Notes: generated by a model from the sequence alone, not told the origin. A stretch of DNA of 64,000 bases from Gordonia araii NBRC 100433 (GCF_000241265.1 NZ_BAEE01000061.1:1-64000); one strand, 5' to 3'. Shown: positions 33,318-42,274, numbered from the stretch's first letter. Translations and numbers: made by a program.

Positions 33318-34588
33318 GGCTGACGCCGGTCGACGCCCGGATGTTGTGGGCCTCGCCGACCGCGCGCAGCGACCAGTTCCTGCTCTTCGCCTTCGACGAC
33401 ACCGACGCGACCGACACCGCGGTGGCGGCCGAGGTGCTCGATGCAGCATTGGCGATCGAGCGGCTGAACCTGGCGGTACGAGCGGTGCCCGGCCACCTCG
33501 ACTACCCGTACTGGACGCATCGCGCCGCCGGGTCCGAGCAGATCCGTATCCACCGCCTCGACGACTCGTCGTGGGCGGGGCTGCTCGACCTGGTCAGCGG
33601 GCTGCTCGCCGACCAGGTCGACCCCTATTCACGGGCGTGGCGAGTGCATCTGGTCCGCGGTGTCGCCCACCCGCACGGCGAGCCGGGCCGGCTCAGGGTC
33701 GCGATACTGCAGGTCTCCCATGCCCTCGCCGACGGGCGCGGCGCCACCGACCTGGCGCGCCGACTCTTCGGCGGCGCGGGCGGACTGGGCAGTCCAGACG
33801 GTGCGGTGGGGAGGGGGCCGGCCGCCTCGCGGTGGCCGGCCCCGGTGCGGGCAGTCGGCGGCATCGTGCGCCTGCCCGCAGAAGTCGGCGGGATGCTCGC
33901 CCGCGGAGCGCGCGCCTACCTGTTGTCGCGCCAGGAGCGCATGTCCGGTCCGCAACCGGAGCCGGCGTCGTCGGTCAACCGTGCTCCGGGAGCGCGACGT
34001 GCGATACGCACCCTCACCGTCGACAGAGCCCGGCTCGACGGGCGGGTGACACCGGGCGCGATCGCGGCGGTCGGCGACGCGATGGCGACGTGCGGGCTGG
34101 TCGACGGGGACCCGGTCGTCGAGCTGACGGTGGCGCGGGCACCCGAGCGCGGTCAGGCGAACAACTTCTTCATGGCGGGCATCGCCAGTCACACGGATTC
34201 GGGCGGGGCTACGCGTCGGCGTGCCATCGAAACCGAGATCGAGGGTGCGCGCAGCCGCGACTCCCGGCCGGCCAGGGTCGCCGCCCGCCGCGCCGAGGCG
34301 TCCACGCCCGCGGCGCTGATGCACTGGGCGGCAACGGCATTCACCCCCGAGACGGTCACCGCGGTCACCGGTCACACGGTGGTGTCCTCAGTGAACCGCG
34401 GTGCTGCCGACCTGCGTTTGGGAGGTGGGCTAGTCCGATTCACCGCCGGCTTCCCGGCCCTGTCATCGGCGCACAGTCTGACCCACGGGGTGCACGGAAT
34501 CGGCGACGCAATCACCTTCTCCGTGCTCGCCGATCCCGACATTGTCGACATCGACGCCTACCTCACGGCGCTAGAAGCCGTGATCTAG
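33314..34588 (+). CDS. WS/DGAT-like acyltransferase
   Basis: 424 residues, starting within the GH3 stop (ATGA). The N-terminus RLTPVDARMLWA and the H-x3-DG motif in QVSHALADGRG follow wax ester synthase/diacylglycerol acyltransferases; the second His of the usual HHxxxDG is replaced by Ser. The C-terminal half (ANNFFMAGIASHTDSG, VVSSVNRGAADLRLGGG) keeps the overall plan but is shorter than the roughly 460 residues of typical Tgs enzymes. It may be an acyltransferase with an unusual acceptor, perhaps a glycoside, given its coupling to the glycosidase. Confidence 0.68.
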   Translation: MRLTPVDARMLWASPTARSDQFLLFAFDDTDATDTAVAAEVLDAALAIERLNLAVRAVPGHLDYPYWTHRAAGSEQIRIHRLDDSSWAGLLDLVSGLLADQVDPYSRAWRVHLVRGVAHPHGEPGRLRVAILQVSHALADGRGATDLARRLFGGAGGLGSPDGAVGRGPAASRWPAPVRAVGGIVRLPAEVGGMLARGARAYLLSRQERMSGPQPEPASSVNRAPGARRAIRTLTVDRARLDGRVTPGAIAAVGDAMATCGLVDGDPVVELTVARAPERGQANNFFMAGIASHTDSGGATRRRAIETEIEGARSRDSRPARVAARRAEASTPAALMHWAATAFTPETVTAVTGHTVVSSVNRGAADLRLGGGLVRFTAGFPALSSAHSLTHGVHGIGDAITFSVLADPDIVDIDAYLTALEAVI

Positions 34589-34594
34589 CCGAGT

Positions 34595-34645
34595 GGGCAC
34601 CTCACCCCCGCCGACTGGTGCCCAGTCGGCGGGGTTGAGGTGCCC
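34595..34645. terminator. Strong hairpin between convergent genes, probable bidirectional terminator
   Basis: 23-bp arms (34595-34617 and 34623-34645) pair with a single mismatch around a 5-base loop (GTGCC). The inner part CCCAGTCGGCGGGG is repeated directly at 34621-34634 and 34643-34656. It fills the 68-bp gap between the two stops of the convergent genes. Confidence 0.7.
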
Positions 34646-34656
34646 AGTCGGCGGGG

Positions 34657-35523
34657 CTATTGCTCAAGCCCGTTGACCGGCGCCGAGCGGCCCCGGGTCA
34701 GCCGCTTGGGCAGCCGGTCGGCAAGGCCGCCGAGCGGCGCGACCGACGCGTTGAGGAGTTCGACCGTCTCCCGCAGGTCGGCGACCGTGTCCTGCATGGC
34801 GATCAGCGCGGGCGCGAGCTGGCCGATGGTCTCGGTCAGCTCGGTCATCCGGTCCAGCGGACCGCCCGGCGCGATGGCTCGGTCGAGTGCACCCTCCTCG
34901 CCGAGCAACTGGTCCAGCAGACCGTTGTCGTCGGCCAAGCGGTCGATGATGCCGCCCGGCTCGGCCACCTTGTCCAGCACGCTGTTCGGTGCGGTGAGTT
35001 TGTCGACGATCCCGCCCTCGGAGGTCAGGCGCTCCAGAATGCCTTCGCTCTCGGTGATCTGATCGATGACGCCGCCGGTGCGCGTCAGCCGGTCCAGCGG
35101 CCCGCCCTTGGCGGTCAGTCGCACGAGGATGCCGCCGTCCTCGGTCATCTGATCGAGCAGGCCGCCCTTGGCGGTGAGCTTCTCCAGAATCCCGTCGCTG
35201 TCGGCGAGCCGGTCGACGACTCCGCCGCGCTGCAGCAGCCGATCGACCGGGCCGCCCTGTGCGAGCGCGCGCCCGATGGGGCGGTCGGGACCGAGGAGTT
35301 CGGCGACGTGGCTGAGCAGCTCCAGCGGCGAGCGCGTGTCGGCGAGGGTGTCGGAGCTGATGCCCAGCGCGTGGTTCACCTCGCTCTGGACGCCTTCGGC
35401 GGTGACGCGGGCGACCGATACCGCCGATTCGACGGCCGACAATGCGACGCCGGTGATCGCGAAACCGAGGCGGACCGGCAGGCCGACGACCATCTGCGGG
35501 CTTAGGTTGGGCGAATTTGCCAT
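34657..35523 (-). CDS. Decapeptide-repeat protein of unknown function
   Basis: 288 residues from the ATG at 35523; GTG 35529 is an alternative. Residues 1-89 are amphipathic and helical (VVGLPVRLGFAITGVALSAV). Residues 90-229 are 14 consecutive ten-residue repeats in perfect phase with consensus GGhhDRLTxx (GGPVDRLLQR, GGVVDRLADS, DGILEKLTAK and so on). The tail (ELTETIGQLAPALIAMQDTV, ADLRETVELLNASV) is a likely coiled coil, ending in a basic patch. No signal peptide. I do not know the repeat family; the regular hydrophobic spacing suggests a stacked or solenoid structure. Confidence 0.8.
   Translation of the reverse strand: MANSPNLSPQMVVGLPVRLGFAITGVALSAVESAVSVARVTAEGVQSEVNHALGISSDTLADTRSPLELLSHVAELLGPDRPIGRALAQGGPVDRLLQRGGVVDRLADSDGILEKLTAKGGLLDQMTEDGGILVRLTAKGGPLDRLTRTGGVIDQITESEGILERLTSEGGIVDKLTAPNSVLDKVAEPGGIIDRLADDNGLLDQLLGEEGALDRAIAPGGPLDRMTELTETIGQLAPALIAMQDTVADLRETVELLNASVAPLGGLADRLPKRLTRGRSAPVNGLEQ
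34837..35256 (-). repeat. 14 tandem 30-bp coding repeats
   Basis: This block encodes the 14 ten-residue repeats (residues 90-229) of the protein at 34657-35523. The repeats have diverged at the DNA level but stay in perfect 30-bp phase with no insertion or deletion. Confidence 0.85.
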
Positions 35524-35582
35524 GCGCACAGCCTAGGGCACCGATGCCTGGGCATCTGCCGATTGGGCGCCCGCGGCGGCGG

Positions 35583-36170
35583 TCAGCCGTTGGCCTTGGC
35601 GGCGGCCTTCGCGGCCTTCTTGAAGTCCCGGACCTGCTGCAGCGAGTCGGCGTCGACGACATCGGCGACCGAGCGGTAGCCCTTCTTCGCATAGTCGCCC
35701 GCCGCCTTGGTCCAGCCCGCGGGGGCGACGCCGAGTTGTTTCGCGAGCAGCGCGAGGAAGATCTTCGCCTTCTGCTCGCCGAAGCCGGGCAGTGCGCGCA
35801 GCCGGGCCAGTAGTTCGGCTCCGGTGGGGGCGCCGGACCAGATGTTCGCCGCATCGCCGTCGTACTCATCGACGACGACCTGGGCCAGTGCCTGGATGCG
35901 GCCGGCCATCGAGCGGCCGTAGCGGTGAACCGCGGGCGGGGTCGCACACATATCCGCGAAGCGTTCGGGGTCGGCGGCGGCGATCGCGGCCGGATCGAGC
36001 GAACCGAACCGCTCGTAGACCTTCAGCGGACCGGCGAAGGCGCGTTCCATGGGGAACTGCTGATCCAAGAGCATCCCGGTCAGGAGCGCGAACGGATCGC
36101 GCGAGAGCAGGTCGTCGGCGGCCGGATCCTGGGCGATCGTCAACTGGACGGATTTCGGCGAGTTGGCCAT
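35583..36170 (-). CDS. HhH-GPD-type DNA repair protein
   Basis: 195 residues from the ATG at 36170 (MANSPKSVQLTIAQDP). FALLTGMLLDQQFPMERAFA corresponds to the first helices of the HhH-GPD fold and LRALPGFGEQKAKIFLALLA is a clear helix-hairpin-helix motif. The catalytic Asp expected further on cannot be assigned confidently. It fits the short actinobacterial HhH-GPD family rather than Nth or MutY: no FeS Cys cluster is present. Likely a base-excision repair enzyme. Confidence 0.82.
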   Translation of the reverse strand: MANSPKSVQLTIAQDPAADDLLSRDPFALLTGMLLDQQFPMERAFAGPLKVYERFGSLDPAAIAAADPERFADMCATPPAVHRYGRSMAGRIQALAQVVVDEYDGDAANIWSGAPTGAELLARLRALPGFGEQKAKIFLALLAKQLGVAPAGWTKAAGDYAKKGYRSVADVVDADSLQQVRDFKKAAKAAAKANG

Positions 36171-36202
36171 GAGCCGAGTGTATCCACCGTTAGGGTGACT
36201 GC

Positions 36203-36718
36203 ATGCAAAGCGGAGTGAAGATCGCACTCGGCCTGGTGGGGGCTGGCTTGATGGCGGGCGGAGCCGTAGCCGCTCCCGCGCAGGCCGCACCGGGGGATGA
36301 TCCCTACGCCGGGGGGCGCAACTATGTGAAGACGCTGAAGTGCCCGGTCCGCGACCCGTGGCCGGGGGCCGAGATGCAGACCCGCGTGGACGTGTGGAAC
36401 AAGATCACCCACCCGTCCGACGGATTGCCGCCGCCCGCGATCGCGTTGATCGCGAGCACGAACCGCTGGCAGCTCACGATGACCCCCCTCACCGAGTACA
36501 CGATGTGGACGAGGGTCTACTGGCGCAACGTCGACAACAAGCGGCGCGGCGTCGTCAAGGTGCGCACTCGTGCGACCACGAACACCTGGCAGGCGGTTCT
36601 GCACCCGGGCGCGGGCCGCGTGAAGTTCGAGATCCACCAGTCGGTGGAGGCGATGTTCCTCGTGCCCGGTCTCAACCCGCAGACGTCGGTGTGCCGGGGT
36701 TCGGCCCAGGCGGTGTGA
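36203..36718 (+). CDS. Small secreted protein, paralog 1 of a W-x-N-L family
   Basis: 171 residues. Signal peptide with AxA cleavage near APAQAAP. The mature protein has two Cys residues (47 in LKCPVRDP, 164 in TSVCRG) that could form a disulfide. The segment RVYWRNVDNKRRGVVKV (residues 104-120) matches segments in the two secreted proteins at 37483 and 38506. No known family recognised; it is probably a small beta-domain in the cell envelope. Confidence 0.75.
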   Translation: MQSGVKIALGLVGAGLMAGGAVAAPAQAAPGDDPYAGGRNYVKTLKCPVRDPWPGAEMQTRVDVWNKITHPSDGLPPPAIALIASTNRWQLTMTPLTEYTMWTRVYWRNVDNKRRGVVKVRTRATTNTWQAVLHPGAGRVKFEIHQSVEAMFLVPGLNPQTSVCRGSAQAV

Positions 36719-36745
36719 TCGCCGCTCGCCTCGTACTCGGCCGGG

Positions 36746-37435
36746 TCAATCCCCGGCGCTGGAACTCTTCTCGCCGCTGAGCAGGGCGTCGACCAGAAGG
36801 TGTTGCGCGGCGAAGTAACTGCCCAGTACCCAGGTCTCGATCCAGGAGCGGGCCGCGGGGGAGTCCACCAGGTGGCGGCGGTTGATGATCGCGATGTCGG
36901 AGGCCTGGAACAGCAGGCCGCCGATGGCGGCGCCTCGTCCCTGGTCGCCCGCGAGGGTCGACATCCCCGCCAGCAGTGCACCATAGGGTCCCAGCACGGG
37001 CAGCACCTTCGGTGCGTTCACCGCGAGCACGGCGGCGGGTTCGCCCATCACGGTCATGCGCGGCGCGAAGGCGCGCATCCGGTAGCGCGCTCCGCGACGC
37101 AAGAACGCCGCTTGGTAACACAGTTGGGCGCCGGCGAAGAACGCCGCTCCGCGTCGCAGGTAGGCGTCCTTGGCGGTGGAGTCGCGCGGCTCGAACTCCT
37201 CGCGAAGCATCCAGTAGTCGCCGGCCATAGAGAATCCGACCGCGCCGAGTACCAGTGCGCAGTTGGCCGGTGTCGCGGCGGGGTCGGTCAGCGCCCGCGC
37301 GCCCAGCAGTGCCATCGGCAGCGGCTTGGTCGCCAAGGCGGCACCGCGATTGCCCCACGCCCCGGCCACGGTGGCCGCGGCCCCGGCCGCGATGGTGGCC
37401 GCGGACCAGAAGCGGCGAGAGGGCAGTCGTGTCAT
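36746..37435 (-). CDS. YhhN/TMEM86-family membrane protein (lysoplasmalogenase-like)
   Basis: 229 residues with about seven membrane segments. KPLPMALLGARAL, VGFSMAGDYWMLRE and the later GLLFQASDIAIIN follow the YhhN family, whose animal member TMEM86B hydrolyses lysoplasmalogens; the acidic residue in the GD motif is conserved. The bacterial role is not settled. It converges with the small secreted protein gene, with 27 bp between stops. Confidence 0.78.
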   Translation of the reverse strand: MTRLPSRRFWSAATIAAGAAATVAGAWGNRGAALATKPLPMALLGARALTDPAATPANCALVLGAVGFSMAGDYWMLREEFEPRDSTAKDAYLRRGAAFFAGAQLCYQAAFLRRGARYRMRAFAPRMTVMGEPAAVLAVNAPKVLPVLGPYGALLAGMSTLAGDQGRGAAIGGLLFQASDIAIINRRHLVDSPAARSWIETWVLGSYFAAQHLLVDALLSGEKSSSAGD

Positions 37436-37482
37436 GAGTCGCTTCGTCTCGAAGTTCGGGCTCGGCGGTCGGCCGAGTCAGA

Positions 37483-38352
37483 CTACGAGTTCACCACACC
37501 GACCGACGGCAGGAAGAAGCACTCCCGGTTGCCGTTGGCACCCGATGTTCCGTACACGGCAGCCAAGATGGTGCCCTTGCCCGTGTCCACCGGCACCAAT
37601 CGCACGCCCGACAGCGCGGGGAGCACCTTGAGCAGGGGATTCGTCTCGGTGATCGGGGTGAGTTCGTTGACCCCGCCGCGCATCGTGCCGAGGTTGAACC
37701 AGGCGACGCGCATGGTGCCGCTCTTCTGGCCTACGCGGGCGTCGGCGGGGACGAACGCGAAGGCGGTCTGCTTGTCCTTGACGATGTTGGGGTCCGGAAT
37801 GGTGATTCCGGGCAGCGGGAAGGGGAGCTGCCGCAGCGGTTCGAGCGGGTCGCCGGTCTTCAGCGGCCACGGGCCGGGGATCGCGCCGCTCGCCGCGTGG
37901 ACGAGGCCGAGGGGATTCTGCGGGGTCGGGGTCGTGCACATCGGCGCCACCGACGGCGTGAGCGGCTGCACGCCCGCTTGGCGCAACAGGATCAGCGGAT
38001 CGCCGGCGGGGTCGACCGCTTTGATACCGGGAACCGGCTGGTCCGCGGTCGTCGCGCTGACCGGCGAGATCTGGCCGGCCGCGCCGATGATGGCCTGGAG
38101 GAGTTCGACGACGATCTTGTCCCCGCCAGCCTGTTTGAGGAAGCGCAGGGCGGTGGCGAGCTCGTTGTCGAAGGGGACCTGCAGCGGCAGCGTGTTCGTT
38201 CCGCCCGGATTCGCGCGCGGCAACTCCGGCATGGCCGGCGGCGCGGGCAGTTGCGGGGCGGCGTGAACGGTCGAGCCGCCGACCGCCACGGCGGCCGCTG
38301 AGGCCAGGCCGATGGCCGCGGTGATCACCGGTCGCGAAAACTTGCCGAGCAT
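37483..38352 (-). CDS. Secreted protein, paralog 2 of a W-x-N-L family
   Basis: 289 residues from the ATG at 38352, chosen because GGAG lies 5 bp upstream; GTG 38358 is the longer option. Signal peptide ends near VHAAP. A Pro-rich N-terminal region (APQLPAPPAMPELPRANPGG) precedes a C-terminal domain with Cys139 and Cys278 and the segment MRVAWFNLGTMRGGVNEL, which aligns with the segment RVYWRNVDNKRRGVVKV of paralog 1. The C-terminus RECFFLPSVGVV parallels VSCGIVPVIGIAYV of paralog 3. Function unknown. Confidence 0.75.
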   Translation of the reverse strand: MLGKFSRPVITAAIGLASAAAVAVGGSTVHAAPQLPAPPAMPELPRANPGGTNTLPLQVPFDNELATALRFLKQAGGDKIVVELLQAIIGAAGQISPVSATTADQPVPGIKAVDPAGDPLILLRQAGVQPLTPSVAPMCTTPTPQNPLGLVHAASGAIPGPWPLKTGDPLEPLRQLPFPLPGITIPDPNIVKDKQTAFAFVPADARVGQKSGTMRVAWFNLGTMRGGVNELTPITETNPLLKVLPALSGVRLVPVDTGKGTILAAVYGTSGANGNRECFFLPSVGVVNS

Positions 38353-38505
38353 CGTCACTCCAAAATGGTGTTACTTCTGATGTTTCAGTGACAGAAGAAC
38401 ACGGATGTGACTAATGGGGCAACGGCCGAGGCCGACCTGTGATGTGGCCGCAACCGGGCGTAGACCCGCGGAAAGCGGCGATGACGACGGCTAGCTTGCA
38501 GGCGG

Positions 38506-39396
38506 TTATACGTAGGCGATGCCGATGACCGGCACGATGCCGCACGAGACGATGCGCTTCTTCTTCGTCTTCGTGGTCACGTCCCCGGAGATGACGCTCA
38601 GCACTCGGCCGCGCCCGGTGGTCGCGATCGCGGTGAAGGTCCCCGGACCGTCGGTGGCGTTGATCTTGGGATTGCGGCGCAGGCTGATGATGCCGGTGCG
38701 GCCGTTGTCGAGGTTGAGCCACTGGGCGACGAGCGGTCGTGCCCGGTTGTTCACCGCCGGGCCGGTCCCCATGCTGGTGTAGACGTAGCCGATCTGGCCT
38801 CGCTTGGGCCCGGGGGCGGGCGCCTTCTGCGGGCCGGCGGTCACCAGTGCCCGGCCCAGCGAATTGCCGCCGCCGAGCGAGCCGAGCGACCCGGTCGCGG
38901 ATTCGGGCATGCAGCCGATACCGATCGTCGGGTAGAGAAATTCCTGGATGCGCGGCGCGCCCGGACCGCGCGGGATCTCCGGATCACCGGGCTTGACCTT
39001 CTTCTTCCGGTCGGCCTGGTAGCGCTGCGCCGCGTAGGCGGCCTGCTTGCGCTTGCCCGGCTCGCCGAGGAAGTCGATGACCTGTTGCCAGACCGCGCGC
39101 ACCTCGGGAGACAGCGACGGATCGCTGCCCAGTCGGTGGGCGTCGGCGAACAGCGCCGGATTGACCCGGCCGTCCGGCCCGGGAGTTGCCATGGAGCCGA
39201 TGATTGCGGGCGCGAAAGCACCGAGGGAATCCAGCACGCGCCGGTCGACCTTCTTGGGTGTGGCCGACAGGGCGGCGGCGAGGTCGTTGAAGGTCGCGGG
39301 CGAAGCGGGTGCTGCGGTCGCCGTCGCGGTGGGGGCGACGACGAGTCCGGCGGTCAGGGCGACGGTGGCCGCGGTGAGCGGGAAGTTCAGTCGCAC
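38506..39396 (-). CDS. Secreted protein, paralog 3 of a W-x-N-L family
   Basis: 296 residues from GTG 39396, preceded by AAGGA; the longer frame upstream adds a non-secretory stretch. The signal peptide ends near ATAAP. Residues 31-150 form a helical, basic region (YAAQRYQADRKKKVKPGDPE). The C-terminal domain contains Cys162 and Cys285, PLVAQWLNLDNGRTGIISL, and ends VSCGIVPVIGIAYV. The W-x-N-L-x3-R-x-G segment is shared with the two neighbouring secreted proteins. Function unknown. Confidence 0.75.
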   Translation of the reverse strand: MRLNFPLTAATVALTAGLVVAPTATATAAPASPATFNDLAAALSATPKKVDRRVLDSLGAFAPAIIGSMATPGPDGRVNPALFADAHRLGSDPSLSPEVRAVWQQVIDFLGEPGKRKQAAYAAQRYQADRKKKVKPGDPEIPRGPGAPRIQEFLYPTIGIGCMPESATGSLGSLGGGNSLGRALVTAGPQKAPAPGPKRGQIGYVYTSMGTGPAVNNRARPLVAQWLNLDNGRTGIISLRRNPKINATDGPGTFTAIATTGRGRVLSVISGDVTTKTKKKRIVSCGIVPVIGIAYV

Positions 39397-39578
39397 GGAG
39401 TGGATCCTTACGGTCGGCGAAATGCGATCGCGCGTCAGTCTATGTGGCATCGGTGCGGATTTCCGAATGGGTCCGCAGCGAGCACCATAACCCCAGAAGG
39501 CTGTGACCAGTGGTTTAGGTGATGCAATTGTTACGTATGTGTTTAATGCCGAAGCGTTGCTGATGGTTAGATGCATCC

Positions 39579-40622
39579 ATGCGCAGCCGACACGCCACCG
39601 TTCTGCTTCCGATGCGCCGGGTCGCCGGCGCCGCGCTCGTCGCCGCACTCGCCGTCGGCCTTGCCAGCGGATGTGGCGACTCCAAGAGCGACACGGTCAC
39701 GATGCTGACGCACGATTCCTTCGAGCTGCCGTCGTCGGTCATCGACGAGTTCCACAAAACGACCGGCATGACGCTGCGCATCGCGCGATCGGGCGATGCG
39801 GGAAAACTGGCGTCGCAGATCTCGCTGACCCCGGGCTCGCCGAAAGGCGACGTCGTCTACGGGATCGACAACACCTTCGCGTCGCGTCCGGTCGACGCGG
39901 GGGCGCTGGAGCCCTACGTCTCTCCCGAGGCCGCCAAGGGGTCCGACGAGTTCGCCTTGCCGGACGCCCCCGACCTGCTGACCGCGATCAACCGGGGCGA
40001 CGTGTGCCTCAACGTCGACTCCGCCTGGTACGACCGGCGGGACCAGCAACCGCCGGCCTCGCTGGACGACCTGGTGAAGCCCGAATACCGGGGCCAGGCG
40101 GCGTTACTCGACCCGGGCACCTCCTCGCCGGGCATCTCCTTCCTGCTGACCACGGTCGGCCAGAAGCGGGGCGGATGGCAGGACTATTGGCGCAAGCTGG
40201 TGGCCAACGACGCCACGATCGTCTCCGGATGGGAGACCGCCTACAACCAGCTCTTCAGCGCGGGCGCGGGACACGGGTCCAAGCCCATCGTCATCTCCTA
40301 TGCGTCGTCGCCGGCAGCGACCCCGGGAACGGCGGCTCTCCTTGAGACCTGCTTCCGGCAGGTCGAGTACGCGGGCATCCTCAAGGGAACGCCCAACGTC
40401 GAAGGTGCGCGCAAGGCCATCGACTTTCTGCTCAGCCCCGCCGTGCAAAAGGCGCTGCCCTCGTCGATGTACGTCTACCCGATCGTCAAGGGCACGCCGC
40501 TGCCCGACGGCTGGGCGACGCGTGCGCCGATTCCGGAGTGGACGGTCAACATGCCGCCCGAATACATCGCGAAGAACCGGGAGACGTGGCTGCAGCAGTG
40601 GCGCGATGCAGTAGGACGGTGA
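39579..40622 (+). CDS. thiB: Thiamine-type ABC transporter substrate-binding lipoprotein
   Basis: 347 residues. The signal peptide ends in ASGC (lipobox). The mature protein follows ThiB: VTMLTHDSFELPSSVIDEFH, GDVVYGIDNTFASRPVDAGA, LDPGTSSPGISFLLTTVG, GWETAYNQLFSAGAG and YPIVKGTPLPDGW all have counterparts in E. coli ThiB. It should capture thiamine or its phosphates outside the membrane. The stop overlaps the permease start (GTGA). I see no TPP riboswitch in the 180-bp upstream region. Confidence 0.85.
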   Translation: MRSRHATVLLPMRRVAGAALVAALAVGLASGCGDSKSDTVTMLTHDSFELPSSVIDEFHKTTGMTLRIARSGDAGKLASQISLTPGSPKGDVVYGIDNTFASRPVDAGALEPYVSPEAAKGSDEFALPDAPDLLTAINRGDVCLNVDSAWYDRRDQQPPASLDDLVKPEYRGQAALLDPGTSSPGISFLLTTVGQKRGGWQDYWRKLVANDATIVSGWETAYNQLFSAGAGHGSKPIVISYASSPAATPGTAALLETCFRQVEYAGILKGTPNVEGARKAIDFLLSPAVQKALPSSMYVYPIVKGTPLPDGWATRAPIPEWTVNMPPEYIAKNRETWLQQWRDAVGR

Positions 40623-42274
40623 CTCCGCATCGGCGCGGCGCCGGCCTGGCTCTGATCGCCGCGATCCCGACGCTGTTCCTTCTCGTCTTCTTCGGCTGGC
40701 CGCTCGCCGCGTTGTTCGTCCGCGCCGTCGAGTCCAGCGACGGTACCGGACTGGTGGGCCTGTGGGCGCGTTCCGGCGCGGGACCGCTGCTGGCCTTCAC
40801 GCTGGCGCAGGCCGCGGCGTCGACGCTGCTGACGCTGATCGTCGCGGCGCCGATCACCTGGCTGGTGGCGCGCGTCCGCTTCGCGGGATCGAGATTGTTC
40901 CTCGTCGTCGTGACGCTGCCGTTCGTGCTCCCCAGCGTCGTGGTGGGGATGGCGTTCCGCGCCGTCTTCACCGGACCGCTGTCGTTCTTGCCCGCGAGCC
41001 TGGGCGGCGCGCTCGACGATGCCGGGCCGAGCCTCGTCCCGGTGCTGTGCGCGCACATCTTCCTGAACGTGGCCGTGGTCGTCCGCGTCGTCGGTGCGGC
41101 CTGGTCGGGTCTGGACCCTCGCCTCGCGCAGGCCGCCCAGGTCACCGGCGCCGGCCCGGTGCGCGCGTTCACGACGGTGACGCTGCCCCGGCTGCTCCCG
41201 GCGATCGCGGCAGCGGGCGCCCTCGTCTTCCTGTTCTGCACGACGAGCTACGGCGTGATCATGGTCCTCGGCAACGGGCGACTGCGCACGGTGGAGACCG
41301 CGATCTACACCGAAGGGGTCAGCTACTTCCACCTGCCCGAAGCCGCCGCGCTGTCGGTCCTGCAGATCGTGATCGTCATCGTGACGCTTGTCGTCGCCCG
41401 GCTGCTGGCGCGCCGCGCCGGGGTGCGGGGGAAGTTCGCCGCCGCCGACCGTCCCAGCGACGAGCCGCCGCCCCGGCCGCGCGGAGGGTCGCGGATCGCG
41501 ATGGGGTTGACGATCGCCTGGGCGGTGCTCTGGCTGGTCCTGCCGCTGGCGGTCCTGATGCTGTGGTCGGTGCGGCCGGCCGGAGCGGGCAGCTGGACGC
41601 TGGACGGCTATCGGGCGCTGGGGCACGAGGTCAACGGCATCACGCCGCTGTCGTCGGCGGTCGTTTCGCTGAGCACCGCGGTCCTGGCCGCGCTCCTGGC
41701 CTTCCTGCTCGGGCTGAACGTCGCTGTCGCCGTGACGCGATTGCGCGGCCCCGCGCGCGAAGCCGGTGAAGTGATCGCGACGATCCCGCTCGGAGTGAGC
41801 GCGGTGACGCTGGGCTTCGGCTACACGCTCGTCCTGGCCCACTGGCCGTCGTGGCTGGCCAACTCGTCACTGGTGATCGCGGCGGTACAGGCACTCGTCG
41901 TCATGCCGCTGGTCATTCGCATCGCGGTGCCCGCCCTGGAGCGGGTCCCGCTCGGACTCACCGGTGCCGCGGCGACCCTCGGCGCGAACCCCGTGCGGGT
42001 GTTCGCCACGGTGGAACTGCCCGTCGCCGCCCGGTCGTTGGCCGCGGCGGGCGGATTCGCCTTCATCCTGAGCCTCGGCGAGTTCGGCGCGACCAGCTTC
42101 CTGGCCCGCGTGGACACCACGACCCTCCCGGTGATGATCGGCACCGCGCTCAATCGGCCGGGGGAGGCGAATCTCGCGACGGCGATGGCGTGTTCGGTCG
42201 TTCTCGTGATCGCGACCGCGCTGGCCGTCGCGGTCGTCGAAGCGGTCCGCCCGAACGCGGGGTCGCTGCTATGA
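40619..42274 (+). CDS. thiP: Thiamine-type ABC transporter permease with two fused permease units
   Basis: 551 residues from GTG 40619. Two permease halves of about six membrane segments each are joined in one chain, as in ThiP/FbpB. Each half carries an EAA loop (PRLAQAAQVTGAGPVRAFTT, LGLTGAAATLGANPVRVFAT). It forms the membrane channel for the binding protein encoded just upstream. The ATPase gene begins 25 bp downstream. Confidence 0.88.
   Translation: MTPHRRGAGLALIAAIPTLFLLVFFGWPLAALFVRAVESSDGTGLVGLWARSGAGPLLAFTLAQAAASTLLTLIVAAPITWLVARVRFAGSRLFLVVVTLPFVLPSVVVGMAFRAVFTGPLSFLPASLGGALDDAGPSLVPVLCAHIFLNVAVVVRVVGAAWSGLDPRLAQAAQVTGAGPVRAFTTVTLPRLLPAIAAAGALVFLFCTTSYGVIMVLGNGRLRTVETAIYTEGVSYFHLPEAAALSVLQIVIVIVTLVVARLLARRAGVRGKFAAADRPSDEPPPRPRGGSRIAMGLTIAWAVLWLVLPLAVLMLWSVRPAGAGSWTLDGYRALGHEVNGITPLSSAVVSLSTAVLAALLAFLLGLNVAVAVTRLRGPAREAGEVIATIPLGVSAVTLGFGYTLVLAHWPSWLANSSLVIAAVQALVVMPLVIRIAVPALERVPLGLTGAAATLGANPVRVFATVELPVAARSLAAAGGFAFILSLGEFGATSFLARVDTTTLPVMIGTALNRPGEANLATAMACSVVLVIATALAVAVVEAVRPNAGSLL

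Noticed and set aside
38369-38401. Inverted repeat TGTTACTTCTG...CAGAAGAACA upstream of a secreted-protein gene
   Set aside because: Arms need a one-base gap and no regulator motif matches; too weak to list as an operator.
39400-39578. TPP riboswitch before the thiamine-type transporter
   Set aside because: I looked for the conserved THI-box segments (CTGAGA, ACCTGA, GG.TAATGCC) and found none in a plausible order.
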